64,000 nucleotides of DNA, from positions 49,898,429-49,962,428 of the forward strand of contig OX485804.1 in the NCBI GenBank assembly GCA_950295325.1. Direction: 5' to 3'. Within the stretch, counting starts at the first letter, position 1. Each line of letters opens with the position of its first letter. The position numbers and the translations under genes are program-made. The stretch comes from Polytrichum commune (taxonomy: Eukaryota > Streptophyta > Polytrichopsida > Polytrichales > Polytrichaceae). Below, piece by piece: positions 36,223 through 47,203 of this stretch. The notes under the pieces are model-generated. The model saw only the letters and a program-made list of their open reading frames with translations. It was not told where the DNA came from and made no database searches.

Positions 36223-36420
36223 AAAAACCGAGTCTATGCAAGGAACTTGAAACTTCAAATGACGATGCTGGAAACAAGAGTGATCGAAATCGAAAGCTAT
36301 AAAAACAAAAATTGTAGATTATAAAGTTCTACACACTCCTGTAATGATAAAATCATGATTTCAATTACAACAAAGTAGATAAAGATGTTGAAGAAAAGTA
36401 TGTACATAGACTCGGTTTTT
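36223..36420. repeat. Inverted repeat pair flanking about 165 bp
   Basis: AAAAACCGAGTCTATG at 36223-36238 is exactly inverted at 36405-36420 (CATAGACTCGGTTTTT). The right copy continues GCACTACAGTG, recalling CAGTG ends of Tc1/mariner elements. It overlaps the 3' side of the adjacent transposase remnant, so it may be that element's terminal region or a small derivative. Confidence 0.6.
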
Positions 36421-37006
36421 GCACTACAGTGTAGAAGACACTTAAAAATTTGTTCATCGCCCTTTTGCAACTAAAACTACTCAATGGTTGCTTCCCAAAC
36501 CATTCTTGAACAATCTTGGTTGTATATTGTGCAATATATGACCCCAATCCTCTACAAGTCCAACAACCCCAAAGCATTATAGAGCCTCCACCATGCTTCA
36601 CAGTTTGGTTCACAGCACACACATGGATGTTTTCTTTGTCCTCTATCCAACACCAAGTCCTCCCATCTGAATTGAAACAACATATTTTAGTTTCATCACT
36701 AAACACCACCCGCTCCCGATCACTCACAGTCCAATCTTTGTACATTTGAGCAAAGCGAAATCTATCTTTGATGTTCTTCCAACTCAAAGCAAGCTTCTTA
36801 ACCTTCGTAAAAGAATACAATTCTTGTTCTCTCAACGCATTCCTCACGGTATTGTCGCACATCTTTACACCCATCTTTCTTCGAAGCATTTTTGATGCCT
36901 CTGTTGCAATTTCTAAACCGCCAATAGTAACTAGCTGTGAAGTATAACACCTCTCCCACTCTGTTAGGACCTTAGGACGACCTCCTTTAGAATTGTTGTT
37001 CAGCAT
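36365..37006 (-). pseudogene. Tc1/mariner-type transposase remnant
   Basis: A 213-residue open frame. The N-terminal part has the linker and helix-turn-helix signature GGRPKVLTEWER followed by MLRRKMGV...TVRNALRE. The catalytic core shows VVFSDETKICCF (first Asp), DGRTWCW and VKHGGGSIMLWGCW, as in Tc1-like transposases. Just after this it jumps to YTTKIVQEWF, a segment that in the family follows the second catalytic Asp (QDNAPxHT), so an internal deletion has removed that Asp. The final Glu region (SPDLNPIE) is absent too. Upstream the frame continues with one stop (at about 37044) before the IANGIEKNTQWPLARM segment. Non-functional. The VKHGGGS spacing fits DD34E Tc1 elements rather than the DD39D mariners usual in flowering plants. 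Confidence 0.85.
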
Positions 37007-38575
37007 CCTGGCTAACGGCCATTGAGTGTTTTTCTCTATACCATTTGCAATTCATGGCCAGATTCTTGCCTCCAGATCGCATGCCTGAAATTCAGGGTGT
37101 GAGCGAAGAATGCTGACATCCTGCTCTACTCCTCCTTAAGAAAACCTACATTGGGTTTCATAGTGTTCCTTAACACTAATGCCAAGCCATTGTGGGCAGC
37201 TCAGCACCATATCACTTGCCTAATTCTTTGCCAACCCCAGGTCTCTTAAAGCGCTAACCCTCAAAGAAGTTGCTGTTGAGCAGCGCATTCATTGCAGGCA
37301 GCAAACTTTAATTTTGTGATTGAAAATTTCACAAAAGTTCTTTGAGATAGATCGAGAACTTGAATTGGACAAATGATTGAGGAATTTGTGTACGAGCCTA
37401 ATGTCCTGGAGGTATGGTGTGGTTTGTCGAACCAGGGCTCTTTATGACGTCCTAGAGGACGGCAGAATTGTCACTGCCGCTGCACATGCGATTCGACTGC
37501 AGAGGAAACTGCGGTCAAACTAATCCTTTTTGCAGGGCCTCAGGAGCAGAGGAAAGGAGGAAGGTAGATTCAGTCTGTTGAGAGGCGCCACATCTTAGAC
37601 CGCAAAAAAGGAGAATTCACTCCTCGTTTCTTCAGCCTAGCCGAAGAACTTCAGTGCAATCGAACTATAAATGCCAATGCATCATGAATATAACTGTGAA
37701 TTGAACAGAGTTGGGTGGATGCCATTTAACAATCATGTGTGAGGTATTTTCCTGCAAACTCCCCACCACTGCTGTATACATAAACCAGGGATACTTCTAC
37801 CAGAACATTCCAGAACTCTCTCACAAACTTGTGGAAAACGGCATTTATAAGGCCATAGATTTTTCAAAGAACTAAAGGGTGCATTCAAATTGACCATGTT
37901 TCGATGTCCAGTTAGTAGCTGGCCGGGAAGTCTTGTGATGCCCATCAGGGGAACTCAACAGGAGAGTATGAACGCCTAGCTTCCACAGATGACACCTTCA
38001 AGCCTTCCAGTGTTTGACACACTCCTAGTTTGTACAATGCGATGTGCTGAAGTACATCACAAATTTAGTTTGAAGGAATCCATGACAAGAATCCACTGCT
38101 GTGAAACTGATTCACGCTACAGTTCATGTGTCTGGAGCTTGCCATTTGCACCAGTGGGAGCAATGCCCTTATTAGGATTTGGTGGGGGAGGCCTGCCGTC
38201 ATCCTTCACATTTGAGTACGCCGAGTCTCCCGATCCATCCACAGGAGGTAACCTCCCGTTCTCAGGTGCTTGCACGGGTGTGGATACTGTCCCTGCAGAT
38301 TAATGCCACTAATGAAAAATCACTTGCATATTCATCATGGACAATTTCTAATTCTTGGTGCAAATCTAATCATCTGTTGCTAGCCTTTCAGTCCCCTTTC
38401 ATTGTTGAAGCTAACTTACTGAAATAGAGTTTCCACTCTTATGTTTCCATAGACTGGCATTCGAAGCACTTCACGTGGTTCGAAATCTTATGAGTTCTTC
38501 GCACGATCATACTACCCAAGGCTTATTGTGACTGGCATCAAAGAATGGCTCATTGTGTAATTCCAAATATAAGTG

Positions 38576-38598
38576 ACACTAAATACCATAAATGGTGT
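38576..38598. repeat. 23-bp quasi-palindrome, copy 4
   Basis: Arms ACACTAAAT and AAATGGTGT with a five-base centre; imperfect. Confidence 0.55.
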
Positions 38599-39582
38599 AG
38601 TCCTTATTACATTTTAGATCCATACACACTTTTATTGGGGGGGGACTATAACTGAACGACAAATTGGGGAGTCCTAATTTGAAAATTTATTTCCAAAATG
38701 AGGATTGCAACAGGGGAGAAGTGAATTGGTCTTCAATTCATCTAAGGAGAAGGGAGCGCCATTTGCAGGTGAACTTCCATTGACATGGGGGTAGTTGTCC
38801 ATAGTGAGTTATTGGGAATTGAATGACTTCAAGGTAAGTTAGTTATCACAACATTAGATTAAAATAAATGGGCCACCATGATATATCCACCTCCTTCCCT
38901 AAGATTGAAAGTCTTCCAAATGTGCACTCCTTTTAATTAACATGCAACATCGATCTTTGTTAAATTTTGGGGATTGGTAAATAGTGTGCACCCAGATTAT
39001 TATCTTAAATGCTTATGGTGTGGGCATAAGCTCAATTATTAAATCACATTACTTACCATAATCAATGTATAAGTGTAGGGTACCATGTGTTCAAGTCCAA
39101 TTGGCCATGTGTTTTACCTAATATTTAGTTTGTGGACCTCACTAACCGAGTCAACTTGACATTTTGAAATATCTACAAATTTGGACACATGAACCTTGCA
39201 TAGAATACGTACTCTTTGAAAATGATGAAATCTTGCACATTGTGAGCATATGCATTGGAAAAGTATGAATTGTTTGAGGGCAAGTTGGTAGGGACATGTA
39301 GTCTTTTACATGTATTTAAATGTCGTCAAGTGTTTCATACATGTATTGTAATTCAAACATTTCAGGGATATTTGTTCATGTACACAAAATTCTCATTATT
39401 AGGATGATTTCTTATGTAATTTCCTCCAAATTAAAATATGTTTGGAAATTGCCCCGTAATTTCAACATTAAAGAAACAACTAATCTACATGCATAAACCT
39501 CACATTTTTTTTTCTTTCCCTATGTTATATGGGGGCCATTTCCCCAAAACCCACTCCATACAAGTATTCAATTTGCCTCTAT

Positions 39583-39978
39583 AACTACACTAAATAGTCT
39601 TATTGGTGTGGATGGAAAATTAGTGTGGAAACAATTAACGTGAGTCACACTAAATAATACTATCACTATGGGCCACACTAATTTTATAGTCAAGGTGAAT
39701 TAAAGTGGGTCCAAAACCCAAGTCTTCCCGTAGCCCTTCAAAAAGATTTCCCGACAACACATTTAATAATATTTCAACGACAAAAGTAGCACCAAATCAA
39801 AAAATTATCTACGTTAATTTCCTAGTTAAACAAATTAATCCAGCCCACACTAATTTCCTACTTGAGATTTAGCGTGGGTTGAAAATGAATGTGCCCCACA
39901 TTAATTTTTACTATGAAAATTAGCATGGGCTCTAGAAAATTACCATGGCCCACAGTAATAGGACTATTTAGTGTAGTT
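39583..39978. mobile_element. MITE with perfect 17-bp terminal inverted repeats
   Basis: AACTACACTAAATAGTC at 39583-39599 is exactly inverted at 39962-39978. The ends contain CACTA...TAGTG but extend past it, and no target duplication is clear. The interior is rich in GCCACACTAATTTT-type words. Two members of the 23-bp quasi-palindrome family (39587-39609 and 39952-39974) lie at its two ends. The inner words TCAAGGTGAATTAAAGTGGG and CAAGTCTT recur near 11290-11330 in diverged form. Confidence 0.7.
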
Positions 39979-40332
39979 GAGTCTCCCCAACTTGATACTT
40001 TAATTCCGGATATGGTTATAGCAAATCTTCAAAAAAGCTTTGAAGTTTCCACGAATCAATTTTGCTTGGGATTTCCTTGGTTCTCGCTTCCAGCATTCAG
40101 GCTCCGCCCCCATGCAAAGGAACCTCAAACACAAGGCGATCCCTCGGTAGGTGCCAAAGGGACTTACAGCCCATCAGTGAACGATTCCTACCATGAGGGA
40201 CCACTTTTAAAGTTGGTTTAACCAATGAGAGCCACTAATTGCAACTAGTGTTGATACGCACTGTCACTGGTAGCATGCACCAATAAATGTGGGTGGGCTA
40301 TTATCCAACATGTAATAATGCAATTTATGCGC

Positions 40333-40746
40333 CTAGGGTATGGTATGGTATGGTATATGGCCCCATTTGTGAAGAGTTATGCGAAGATGGAGGTTACCGG
40401 GATTGCCCGTGTAGGTAGCGGGGCCTGCGTCGCTAAAGTGCTGGTGATAGTCGTGGGCGTGTCCCATGTTGCCCCCCTTGGCCGCCTCTCGCTGGCTCGC
40501 CGCTTCCTGCGCCCCCGCTGCGCGGACGCTCCCCTCCCTGTCCCCCGTCGCCGCCTTGGTCGCGCGGGCGTGGGAGTCCGCGCCTTCCTTCTCGCCCTTG
40601 CTGAACGGGTGCAACATTTTGGTGGCCGCCGCTTGCGTGTCCGCTTTCGCCCCGCCCACTTTCTGCCGAGCCCCCGACGCCAGGTTCGTCACGCTCTCCT
40701 GCACTACGGCTTTCTTCTCCGCCTCTCCTCCTGTCGATGTCGTCAT
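40333..40746 (-). CDS. LEA-like hydrophilic protein
   Basis: A single-exon frame of 137 residues starting MTTSTGGEAEKKAVVQESVT. It is rich in Ala, Gly, Lys, Gln and Glu and lacks hydrophobic segments through most of its length (AGARQKVGGAKADTQAAATK-type composition, then HPFSKGEKEG, ATKAATGDREGSV, QREAAKGGNMGHAHDYHQHF). This composition, with GC-rich coding sequence unlike the AT-rich surroundings, is typical of late-embryogenesis-abundant or dehydration proteins, but no defined LEA family motif is certain. The final 25 residues or so (GNLHLRITLHKWGHIPYHTIP type) are less hydrophilic. An in-frame ATG lies 93 bp upstream (40839); I prefer the internal start by composition. A GACACGTGTC box lies about 950 bp upstream. 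Overlapping frames on the other strand are treated as shadows. Confidence 0.5.
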   Translation of the reverse strand: MTTSTGGEAEKKAVVQESVTNLASGARQKVGGAKADTQAAATKMLHPFSKGEKEGADSHARATKAATGDREGSVRAAGAQEAASQREAAKGGNMGHAHDYHQHFSDAGPATYTGNPGNLHLRITLHKWGHIPYHTIP

Positions 40747-41691
40747 TGCAACCAATGAATGGATGGGTTGAAACTTCTCCCGGCCCCCCAAGTATTTCCT
40801 CTTCCACCGGTTTAAAGAGAACGTCGTATCAATCGGCAATTCGATCGATCACACCACAAAGCAGCTGCTGCTATCCAGGGGCACCTTGAATGCACTTCTC
40901 ACTGCAATAGCTAGATTGGACTCGCGCTTCAGTGGCCCTTTACTGAGTTCATCGACGTTGTCTTCCACCGCTTCAGAGAGTAGGGATTACTCGGCAGTGT
41001 GAACGACCACACCACGACATGAGCAGCGATTCCTGTAATTGGGCTAATTCCCTCAATGCAATATCTAGAGTCGCACTTCGCTGAGCCTTGCTTACAAATC
41101 AAGTGCCTGGATGCACTCGCAACAAGTTAATTGACGCCCCGAAAGTCCCCCGGTCTGAGCGAAGGGATGAATCAGCTTCGATGGGGATGGGCTTCTTAGA
41201 TGCGCTTATCAATGCAATTGCTAAAATCGCATTACACTGATCCTTTTAGTAAAGTCAAAATTACAACAAACCCAAGGGAGCAGTTTAACACACTTGCAAA
41301 ATCCGACCACAGCAAGCGGCGGGCCAGCATTTAGGAGGTGAGAGAATCGTGCGTACGCTTGCCTTGGGCACAGCATGCAATTGGTGATGACCCCAATCTG
41401 CACCGCTATCGACACCGACTCAGTTACTAACAGACGTGAGCAGCATTCATTGCATGAGATTCCAGACTTTTCGGTTTCAAACTAAGTAACTTCCACACAG
41501 CTCTGTGATGATGTTCCTAAGTTTGATGGACGACACGGTGCGACACGGTGCGACATTTGTATTCGAGCGGTGTCGGGTACCCACTGTCGCGGCAGGCTCC
41601 GTCGAGAAGGAACCGGGCGAGATGGACGTTAAGTTAGGTGGCGAGCTGCCACGCTGTGGCATCACACTTGGCATAAATGCCAAGAGAAGTT

Positions 41692-41701
41692 GACACGTGT
41701 C
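41692..41701. promoter_or_regulatory. ABRE/G-box palindrome
   Basis: GACACGTGTC, a perfect palindrome containing the ACGTG core bound by bZIP factors in abscisic-acid responses. It is about 950 bp upstream of the LEA-like ORF. A single site could be chance. Confidence 0.35.
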
Positions 41702-41844
41702 TTTCTCTCTCTGTTCCCTGGCACAAAAACAGGAATCCTTTTGTGCGAATCGGATCACAGATTCCGACGTCCCACCGAACCCAACCGGTCACTGCATCAA
41801 AGGCCTTAGGTATATGGGTCTTAAATGGTTACTAATTTCCAACT

Positions 41845-42370
41845 AGAGTAGAGGCGCCCATAACCGATCACTCAAGAGATTTTGCGTCAAATATGGAGAA
41901 GTATAAGGCGGTGCAATTTTTTTCCCATGTAGGAAGATAGAAAATCAGGAGGATTGCTAAATTTTTGGTAATTTTATTCCTTATAATGAAATTATTTTTT
42001 AAAGCTAAAAGTTGGCCCGAACACATTACCCATGTCTAGAGTTTGCCATAACCGCTCGTCTTGAGACGAATTCCTCCTCACTTTAGCACTCGTAACCGGG
42101 GACATGTGTCATGGCACTATCAATTCCGTGGTGATACCATAACTGAAGTTGGAGACTTAGGGTTAGTTTCCATGTAGGCCGTTTCGCCCACCAGATTCTA
42201 ATGGAAATGTAGATTCCACCTAGTGGCATCTACATTTCCACTAGAATTTGGTGGGCAAAGCGGCCTACGTGGAAACCAACCTTCGAAATTGTGAAACGTG
42301 GAACCTTTTTTAAGCCACCCACGAAAAGAAATCATTAAAATCAAACCGAGCTTGATCATGGCACCCTATA
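41845..42370. repeat. Segmental repeat, copy 1
   Basis: Homologous in the same orientation to 45574-46447. Shared words: AGAGTAGAGG, CACTCAAGAGATT, AAGGCGGTGCAATTTTT, CATTACC-ATGTCTAGAGT, CCGGGGACATGTGTCATGGC, TGGAGACTTAGGG and GAACCTT. Contains the 122-bp MITE (42160-42281). The other copy is longer only because of an extra 354-bp insertion. Confidence 0.9.
42160..42281. mobile_element. 122-bp Tourist-like MITE, copy 1
   Basis: A hairpin-forming element. The left GGGTTAGTTTCCATGTAGGC pairs with the right GCCTACGTGGAAACCAACC, and the pairing continues inward through CCCACCA and TGGAAATGTAGAT. It is flanked by TTA on the left and TTC on the right (TTA/TTA in the other copy). The 3-bp TTA target fits PIF/Harbinger MITEs. 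Confidence 0.8.
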
Positions 42371-42825
42371 GATTGTCCCGTGGGGTCCTAATCGGGAATG
42401 GGCGCTTCTACTCTATACATTTTCTGTCTAATTAGTGCAGGTTACCATGTGGAGTTACGCATTGCTATAACATTTTATAGACAATATCCTTTTTACTCAA
42501 ATAACATAAGTAGTTAGTATGCACATCAAAGAATATGGATTTAACTAAGTTAATGGAAAATGATAATTTTAGTACAATGTCCTAGCAACAAGTAACTTTG
42601 AATGTTAACCCACACTAATTAGACAAACAAAAAGTAGCCCACTTCTCCTAGGATATGAACACATGGTTAATAGAAGATAGTTAACAAATCCAAATCGAGG
42701 TTGTAGTCACTTTCCTCGTAATTTTAAGAGCTTGTATGATTACCTTATTCACTATCAAAGTGAAGTTTTTCGTGTTCATTAACTGGTCAAAAGCCCCCCC
42801 CCCTCCCACACACACACACAATTAT

Positions 42826-43233
42826 GTTGATTATTGAGGTTAGAATGGTTATTATGTTTGAGCAAGTGGTCTAATCTCTTTCACGCACGTGTCTTTTTGG
42901 TATCCATTCTTGGATCCACACCTAACCATATACCACTCAAATATAATACGTGTCCAATTGAGTTTAATGATTGAATTAGGCATGTCTACCTTACAACGGA
43001 CACTTTGAGCACTTGAGGCCCTCAATGTGCTTGAGAAGACACTGACACATCTAAAAAATTAAATTACGGTAGACATACCCGATTCCAACATACTAGCAAT
43101 ATTTTGGACACTTATATTTGATTGGTATGTGGTTAGGTGTGGGTCAAAGAACAAACACCGAAAAGGCGTATGATTAGAAGAGATTGGACTACATGCTCAA
43201 AATATGCTAGTCATTCTAAGTTCAATAGTCAAC
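42826..43233. mobile_element. Foldback element with long arms
   Basis: The left arm (GTTGATTATTGAGGTTAGAA, TTGAGCAAGTGGTCTAATCT, CACACCTAACCATATACC, AAATATAATACGTGTCCA, GGCATGTCTACCTTA) pairs in order with the right arm (TACGGTAGACATACC, TGGACACTTATATTTG, GGTATGTGGTTAGGTGTG, AGATTGGACTACATGCTCAA, TTCAATAGTCAAC). The arms are about 170 bp with a short middle. No coding capacity. A C-run and CA repeat sit just left of it. Confidence 0.8.
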
Positions 43234-43600
43234 ATGCTTGAGGGGACCTACATATATATGGTCACTTGCTAAACACAATAACCTTTACTTTCATAATGAA
43301 TAAGATATCAAGGTGAGCTCCAAAAATTATGATGCACATGGCTATGGACATGATCTGGACTTGCTAATCATCTTGCTTTAATTGTGTGTTTTCATATTCT
43401 ACGAGAAGCGGGATCAGTGCAGACTTTAGAAAACTATCCGAGAAGATATATATATATGTTTTAGCAAATCTACACAGAGTTAATGCAATTGTGTTCATGA
43501 TAGTTTAACATTATATGATTTGAATATTTTAATTCCAAGTTTCGTTGCAATTTACATATCTTCTTTCCTCCCTCCCAAAGGGTTAGTGTTAAGCTGTAAT

Positions 43601-43661
<61 letters not shown>

Positions 43662-43680
43662 GTGTGCGTGTGTGTGTGTT
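43601..43680. repeat. (TTG)n then (GT)n microsatellite
   Basis: About twenty uninterrupted TTG units up to 43660, followed by an impure GT run. It creates a poly-leucine open frame that I take to be non-coding. Confidence 0.95.
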
Positions 43681-43819
43681 TTCTTGGTCTATCTTTACCC
43701 CTAAATACAATTGGGGTAATAAATGTCCCCAAGTTGCTCTAAAACCTTGATTGGGGGGCTAAACTTTTCCCAAATAGAGCAATTTTTCCCTCAAAGTTCC
43801 TTACTGAAGCTCCACCAAT

Positions 43820-43990
43820 TATATATCTTGATTAGTGCATGTGGTACTGAATTTCCAAAACACACACTATTGTACCAAGTCTCAAAATTAGTGAGGACTA
43901 AAGTTTATACTAAGTGACACTAAATTCATGATTACATGCTCATTCACCAAACATTGCAAGAAAATGAATGTGTCCTCTAAGGTGCTTGTA
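43820..43990. repeat. Dispersed repeat R4, second copy
   Basis: Reverse-complement match of 18706-18885 (TAGTGCATGTGGTACT, AAACACACACTA, CCAAGTCTCAAAATTAG). Confidence 0.55.
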
Positions 43991-44983
43991 GAGTGATTAA
44001 AAAAAATTACAAAAACATATACTTGTCAATTTATAGTGACAAAATGAATAGAGCCAATACTTTTCATGAATAATGTTGCTATGAACAATATTCTTAGTGA
44101 ATGGTGATGAGTTGAACAATGCTTCCTAAATCTTTTGGTGGCAATAATTTCATAGCATAGAGAAATGTAGCACCACCTCCACTGATGTCCCACACACAAG
44201 TTATTATGCCTCCCTCAATACTTGGAATAATTAGTGTAGTTTCATAGACATGATTGTAATTAATGGAGTTGAAATTTTTGGGGGAATGTCCTTCAAGACA
44301 TATATCGAAGCAATTTTGAGTATTCTATTTTATTTATGAGTGAAGAACCCTTTACATCAATTTTTGGACCATTTGAAGTAAACATTTCAGGTTAGAACAT
44401 TGCAAGCATCAAGGAAAATCCACCTTTTGGTGAATTGAGTCAAACTTTTATTTGATGTATTGGTATTAAGTTCATGAAGAAATTTCCCATATCTTTTTGC
44501 AAAATTCTAGATTCTTGATATGGAAATCATCATTTTTCTTACTTTGAAATAGGTTTTAAAATGCAGCCCCCTCATACCATGTCTTATTTAGGCATTATAA
44601 TCTTCTATATTATGACACGCGAACAGTCAAGAAAAAACCCATAAACTATTCAAACTATAGTGTGCTCACATCCATACAGTTAAAACTTTGTTAAATGTAT
44701 TGCGATATGTTCTCATAATTTTCCAAATGCATGTAACTAATCTCAACCAATTTCACTCCAAAATGCTCAAGTGCATTTAGGGGTCAAACAATGAGATGCA
44801 TTTTTTGTCAAAATCATAAGAATGATATTGTTAGCATTCATCTTGTGGTACGTCGTTGACTGGTATGGGACAACAAATAGGTGTTGGACTTGGGCCACCA
44901 ACAAATTGGGTGCTTCTACCTAATCTAACGTAAGCCACAAGCAAACCTAATTTGGTAACTTATTTGAATCGGACATGCATATT

Positions 44984-45009
44984 TGAGTGTGTGTGTGTGT
45001 GTGTGTGTA
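44984..45009. repeat. (GT)n microsatellite
   Basis: About twelve GT units. Confidence 0.9.
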
Positions 45010-45876
45010 TTTTATTTTTATTTTTGTTTCTTGCAGAGCCAACTCCAATAACTAAACCCCATCTCTTGGTTTGCCCATGTAGAATGAACAATACCCTCGT
45101 TGACAATTGTTCAACTAACAATACTCTAGTGGCCCAACATAAGCAAGGTGTTATTCTTTGAGAGTTCCCAAAACTCTCATCACTAGGGGTGGGGCACGCA
45201 CCTTAGTGTTGAGTAATGTTATGGCCATGCAAATCCAAATCAAGGGACAAAACATGAATTCTAACAAAAAAAAAGGGAGGTCCAAGATGACCCTAAAGTA
45301 CTGGATGATAGTGAGGAGGTACCCTAAACCAAATGGAGTGATTGGCGGTTTGATTCCCAACCGTGAAATCTTCAATTTACTTGTTGGGAAAAAAATCCAA
45401 TATAAATATAGTTTATTGAAAGGATAAGTCTAGCCATAGTATATGATTTGCATAAAAGTGAATAATAACAACGGAACGTGGCTTTGCAACGAGAGGCTTT
45501 GTCCTAAAATAACATTATGGAAGTATTTATTTTGAATTACTAGTTGTTTCCATATTAAAATGGTGACGATGATAGAGTAGAGGTGCCCACAACATATCAC
45601 TCAAGAGATTATGATATAAGGCGGTGCAATTTTTCCCCGTGGAGGAAGATAGAAATAAGGAGGATTGCAATTTTTTTGCTAATTTAATTCCTTAAAATGA
45701 AATTAATGTGATTTTTTGAAGCCAAAAGTTGGACCAAACACATTACCAATGTCTAGAGTGTGCCATAACCACTTATTTTGAGACTAATTCCTTCTCACTT
45801 TAGCACTCAAAACCGGGGACATGTGTCATGGCACTATTGATTCTCTGGTGATACCGTAACTGGAGTTGGAGACTTA

Positions 45877-46230
45877 GGGCCGGTTTACACTACGGTGGAG
45901 AAGGCCTCCGGTCGGTCAAGAATGCTTGGCCAAGACATGGTTATATGAGGCAAATGGTGGATGTGCCGGAGAAGAATTAAAGGCAATAAAATATTTCTAT
46001 TGAGTTGGGCTTCTCCGGCCTCTTGAGGCCGGAGAAGCCCAACTCCAAAAAGTGCCGCCATGTAGGCGGCCATGTCATTTTATCATCCATGAGAAAAGTT
46101 CACCACCATTGTTTTCTTCACCTAGTGTAAACACCCACCGGTCAAGAGTTGCATTTTCGACCAATCACAATTGAGAAACGCCCTTCTTTTCATGACCTGT
46201 GGACTTCTCCACCGTAGTGTAAACCGGCCC
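45877..46230. mobile_element. 354-bp Tourist-like MITE
   Basis: Terminal inverted repeats GGGCCGGTTTACACTACGGT (then GGAGAAG) and their complement at 46204-46230, flanked on both sides by TTA (45874-45876 and 46231-46233). The GGGCC start and 3-bp TTA target are typical of PIF/Harbinger MITEs. An internal hairpin (GGGCTTCTCCGGCCTC/GAGGCCGGAGAAGCCC) lies at about 46005-46042. Confidence 0.88.
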
Positions 46231-46233
46231 TTA

Positions 46234-46355
46234 GGGTTAGTTTCCATGTAGGCCGCTTCGCCCACCAAATTCAAATGGAAATGTAAATTCCACTTGGTGG
46301 CATCTACACTTCCACTAGATTTTGGTGGGTAACCGGCCTTCATGGAAACTAACTC
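46234..46355. mobile_element. 122-bp Tourist-like MITE, copy 2
   Basis: Same length and ends as 42160-42281 (GGGTTAGTTTCCATGTAGGC ... GGAAACTAACTC). TTA occurs on both sides (46231-46233 and 46356-46358). The left TTA is shared with the adjacent 354-bp MITE. Confidence 0.85.
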
Positions 46356-46693
46356 TTAGAAACCGTGATACCTGGAACCTTATTTTAACCACCTACAAAA
46401 AAAAATGATTGAAATCAGAGTGAGCGTGATTGAAATTATGGCACCTAAGTTATTGATAAGGAACTTGTAGTTTTACTCTACTGCACTTCAATTGAGCTTC
46501 ACCAAACCTTATATATTAAATTTTAACATGCATTACCCAAGCCCTATGACTACTCAAAGGCAATCTCCACAATGCCTCTATCTCATGATATGGAACAGAG
46601 CCACCAAACAAAAAACTTCTCCACGCACGCGTTCCCATGTTGCAAACGAGCGTTCCCTATAGACTAACTTGGACGGGAACATATGCCTCTCTC

Positions 46694-46709
46694 AAACCCT
46701 AAACCCTAG
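46694..46709 (+). promoter_or_regulatory. Double telo box upstream of ZNHIT3
   Basis: AAACCCTAAACCCTAG holds two AAACCCTA units in tandem. Telo boxes are known in promoters of plant ribosome-biogenesis and translation genes. It lies about 500 bp before the ZNHIT3 start codon. Confidence 0.5.
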
Positions 46710-47203
46710 TCACACCGCTGCCCGCTCCCCTGTCTGTGACGGAATCGGTTGTTGAAATAATACGGTCGTTGCTTCCTCGCAATATTTCAGCGTTCCGAAA
46801 TTCCCAGCATTAAGCATGATTTGCTTGGCTGAGTCATCTTGAGGTGAAATTATTAGCTATATTCAACAACTTTCACTTTTGAAAACAGAATCGAATGGAC
46901 TGCTTAATCCCCGTGCATCGTGTATTCATGCTTGCAATGAGGGTCCGTTTCTGCTCGTCTGAACATATATATCTCGAGATATCGAACAAAATTCTATAGG
47001 AACAAACTGGCTATATTTCTCGAAGACGTGTGTGCTACTTCGCCTTTGTAACGTGAGCAAATAATAGAGTCCTTCCTTTGGCGAGGTCACAATGAGCCTT
47101 GCCGATGGGTATGCAAACATGTGAAACCAATTGTATTGGTTTCTGATCAAGAGTAAACTCCTTTCAAAATCCTCTCTAAACCTCTGTTATTGGCAGTCTA
47201 GCG

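Larger units (their letters stand above)
37010..40320. other. Gene-free stretch with one MITE
   Basis: No supported gene. Contains a quasi-palindrome at 38576-38598 and the MITE at 39583-39978. The rest shows no structure I can identify. Confidence 0.4.
43250..45570. other. Gene-free stretch
   Basis: No supported gene. Contains two microsatellites and the inverted R4 copy; otherwise AT-rich sequence without recognisable structure. Confidence 0.4.
45574..46447. repeat. Segmental repeat, copy 2, with nested insertion
   Basis: Diverged copy of 41845-42370. Subtracting the 354-bp element and its TTA leaves about 517 bp, matching the 526 bp of copy 1. Confidence 0.9.

Noticed and set aside
39583-39978. 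CACTA (En/Spm) classification of the MITE
   Set aside because: CACTA...TAGTG is present, but the inverted repeats extend beyond it and no 3-bp target duplication is seen.
40318-40771. Plus-strand open frames over the LEA-like gene
   Set aside because: Arg/Pro/Leu-rich shadow frames caused by GC-rich minus-strand coding sequence.
43520-43750. Open frame with a poly-leucine run
   Set aside because: Produced by the (TTG)n microsatellite; no supporting splice or coding context.
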